Origin: Bacteroidales bacterium
Lineage (GTDB): Bacteria; Bacteroidota; Bacteroidia; Bacteroidales; Paludibacteraceae
Direction of reading: 5' to 3'
Length of the DNA: 6,932 bases
Assembly: GCA_018066005.1 (NCBI GenBank)
Contig: JAGHSG010000171.1
Coordinates: 1-6,932 of the forward strand
Shown: piece after piece, positions 6,596 to 6,932 of the stretch
How the letters are laid out: each line of letters begins with the position of its first letter
Position numbering within the stretch: the first letter of the stretch is position 1
Made by a program: the position numbers and the translations under genes
The notes under the pieces: generated by a model
Told to the model about the DNA's origin: nothing
What the model saw: only the letters and a program-made list of their open reading frames with translations
Database searches by the model: none

Positions 6596-6932
6596 ATGAA
6601 AAAATATCTTACAGCCGCAGGCGGTCGTTCAGCAAAGCGGTCTTTCAGCACGAAGTGCGGTCTTTCAGTGATAACGGTCTTGCTGCTTATCGCAGCCGTG
6701 GGCTGCAAGCCCGAACCCGACCCCATTCCGGAGCCAGACCCGGCTCCGCATTGGGTCGTTACCGAATCACCCGCGGTGGAAGCTCCTCAATGGCAAACCA
6801 CTCCGACCGATGACTCACCCAGTTCAATGACCGTGTACTCCAATAAAACGATTCCCGGAGTTCGCACGGCTGCTACCGATATTGTCTCAGTACTCTCCGC
6901 TTCCGGAGAGTGCTTGAGCCTGAGCCATCCGA
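6596..6932 (+). CDS. Lipoprotein with A/B-type C-terminal-like domain, 3'-partial
   Basis: The open frame runs off the right edge after 112 codons. ATG at 6596 is preferred because it gives MKKYLTAA, a normal lysine-rich signal start; an in-frame ATG at 6590 would add only Met-Ile. The hydrophobic core VITVLLLIAAVG ends at Cys37 (TGC 6704-6706), which fits the general lipobox rule (small/aliphatic residues, then Gly, then Cys), so the product is probably a signal-peptidase II lipoprotein. After Cys come Lys and a tether of alternating Pro and Glu/Asp (38-51), possibly helping surface display. From about residue 64, PQWQTTPTDD, MTVYSNKTI, TDIVSVLSASGECLSL resemble domains A and B of the upstream protein. 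The signal peptide is longer than usual because of a palindromic repeat insert (6609-6679). The gene lies 64 to 70 bases after the upstream stop, so shared transcription is likely. Confidence 0.85.
   Translation, partial: MKKYLTAAGGRSAKRSFSTKCGLSVITVLLLIAAVGCKPEPDPIPEPDPAPHWVVTESPAVEAPQWQTTPTDDSPSSMTVYSNKTIPGVRTAATDIVSVLSASGECLSLSHP
6609..6679 (+). repeat. Four short palindromic repeat units inside the lipoprotein signal peptide
   Basis: Four consecutive units begin TTNCAG or GTTCAG and end CGGTC. They span 6609-6626 (stem CCGC, loop AG, stem GCGG), 6627-6642 (stem GC, loop AAA, stem GC), 6643-6662 (stem GCAC, loop GAA, stem GTGC) and 6663-6679 (no clear stem). The 12-mer GCGGTCTTTCAG occurs exactly at 6637 and 6657 and with one change at 6621. 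The layout looks like a REP-type palindromic element with interchangeable stems; whether it recurs elsewhere in the genome cannot be seen. Confidence 0.65.
6729..6748. other. Perfect 7-bp inverted repeat in the lipoprotein tether codons
   Basis: CGGAGCC (6729-6735) and GGCTCCG (6742-6748) pair perfectly across a 6-base loop. The position encodes the Pro/Glu/Asp tether. No T run follows, so it is not a terminator; the effect on mRNA folding is unknown. Confidence 0.4.
6892..6911. other. Perfect 8-bp inverted repeat in the lipoprotein coding region
   Basis: ACTCTCCG (6892-6899) and CGGAGAGT (6904-6911) pair perfectly with the 4-base loop CTTC. It lies within codons for the VLSASGEC stretch and is not followed by a T run. 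Confidence 0.45.

Noticed and set aside
6609..6679. Interpretation of the repeat units as a transcription-factor operator or riboswitch.
   Set aside because: They are inside the coding frame after the start codon, contribute translated residues, and have unequal stems; a palindromic insert explains the pattern better.

Overview
The window looks like part of a Bacteroidota genome, most likely Bacteroidales. The case rests on protein architecture: a giant secreted beta-rich protein with laminin-G-like jelly rolls, an SbsA-type Ig-like part and a BACON-like domain. It ends in a short tail resembling type IX secretion (T9SS) sorting tails. A lipoprotein follows, the intergenic gap is A/T-rich with TTTAAA repeats, and the second gene has no visible Shine-Dalgarno sequence. 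This assignment is by family resemblance; no marker gene is present.

Positions 1-6525 are one uninterrupted reading frame on the + strand, open at the left edge, so the true start and any signal peptide lie outside. The 2,174 visible residues fall into four zones. (i) About residues 1-1065 form a long conserved-looking region of a giant-protein family that I recognise only by motifs such as RDPPGSNSYA and GGATSCPY. (ii) About 1073-1635 hold SbsA/Big_5-like Ig sequence on either side of two LamG-like jelly rolls. (iii) About 1643-1735 are BACON-like. (iv) About 1737-2174 form a C-terminal module built as domain A, two GWN repeats, domain B (a divergent copy of A), then a short sorting-like tail.

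Positions 6526-6589 are a short A/T-rich spacer, almost entirely an array of GTTTAAA-type heptamers running from the stop codon of the first gene to the start of the second. No terminator hairpin is visible, so co-transcription is plausible.

Positions 6596-6932 are the start of a second + strand gene, cut by the right edge. It encodes a lipoprotein with Cys37, a Pro/Glu/Asp-rich tether and the beginning of a domain resembling A and B of the large protein. The two products are therefore probably related cell-envelope proteins sharing a C-terminal-type module.

The most unusual item is in the lipoprotein signal peptide. It contains a run of short palindromic repeat units (TTTCAG...CGGTC) that appears to have inserted in frame, adding about 16 residues between an ordinary lysine-rich start and an ordinary hydrophobic core. 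No RNA gene, CRISPR array, transposase or attachment site was seen.
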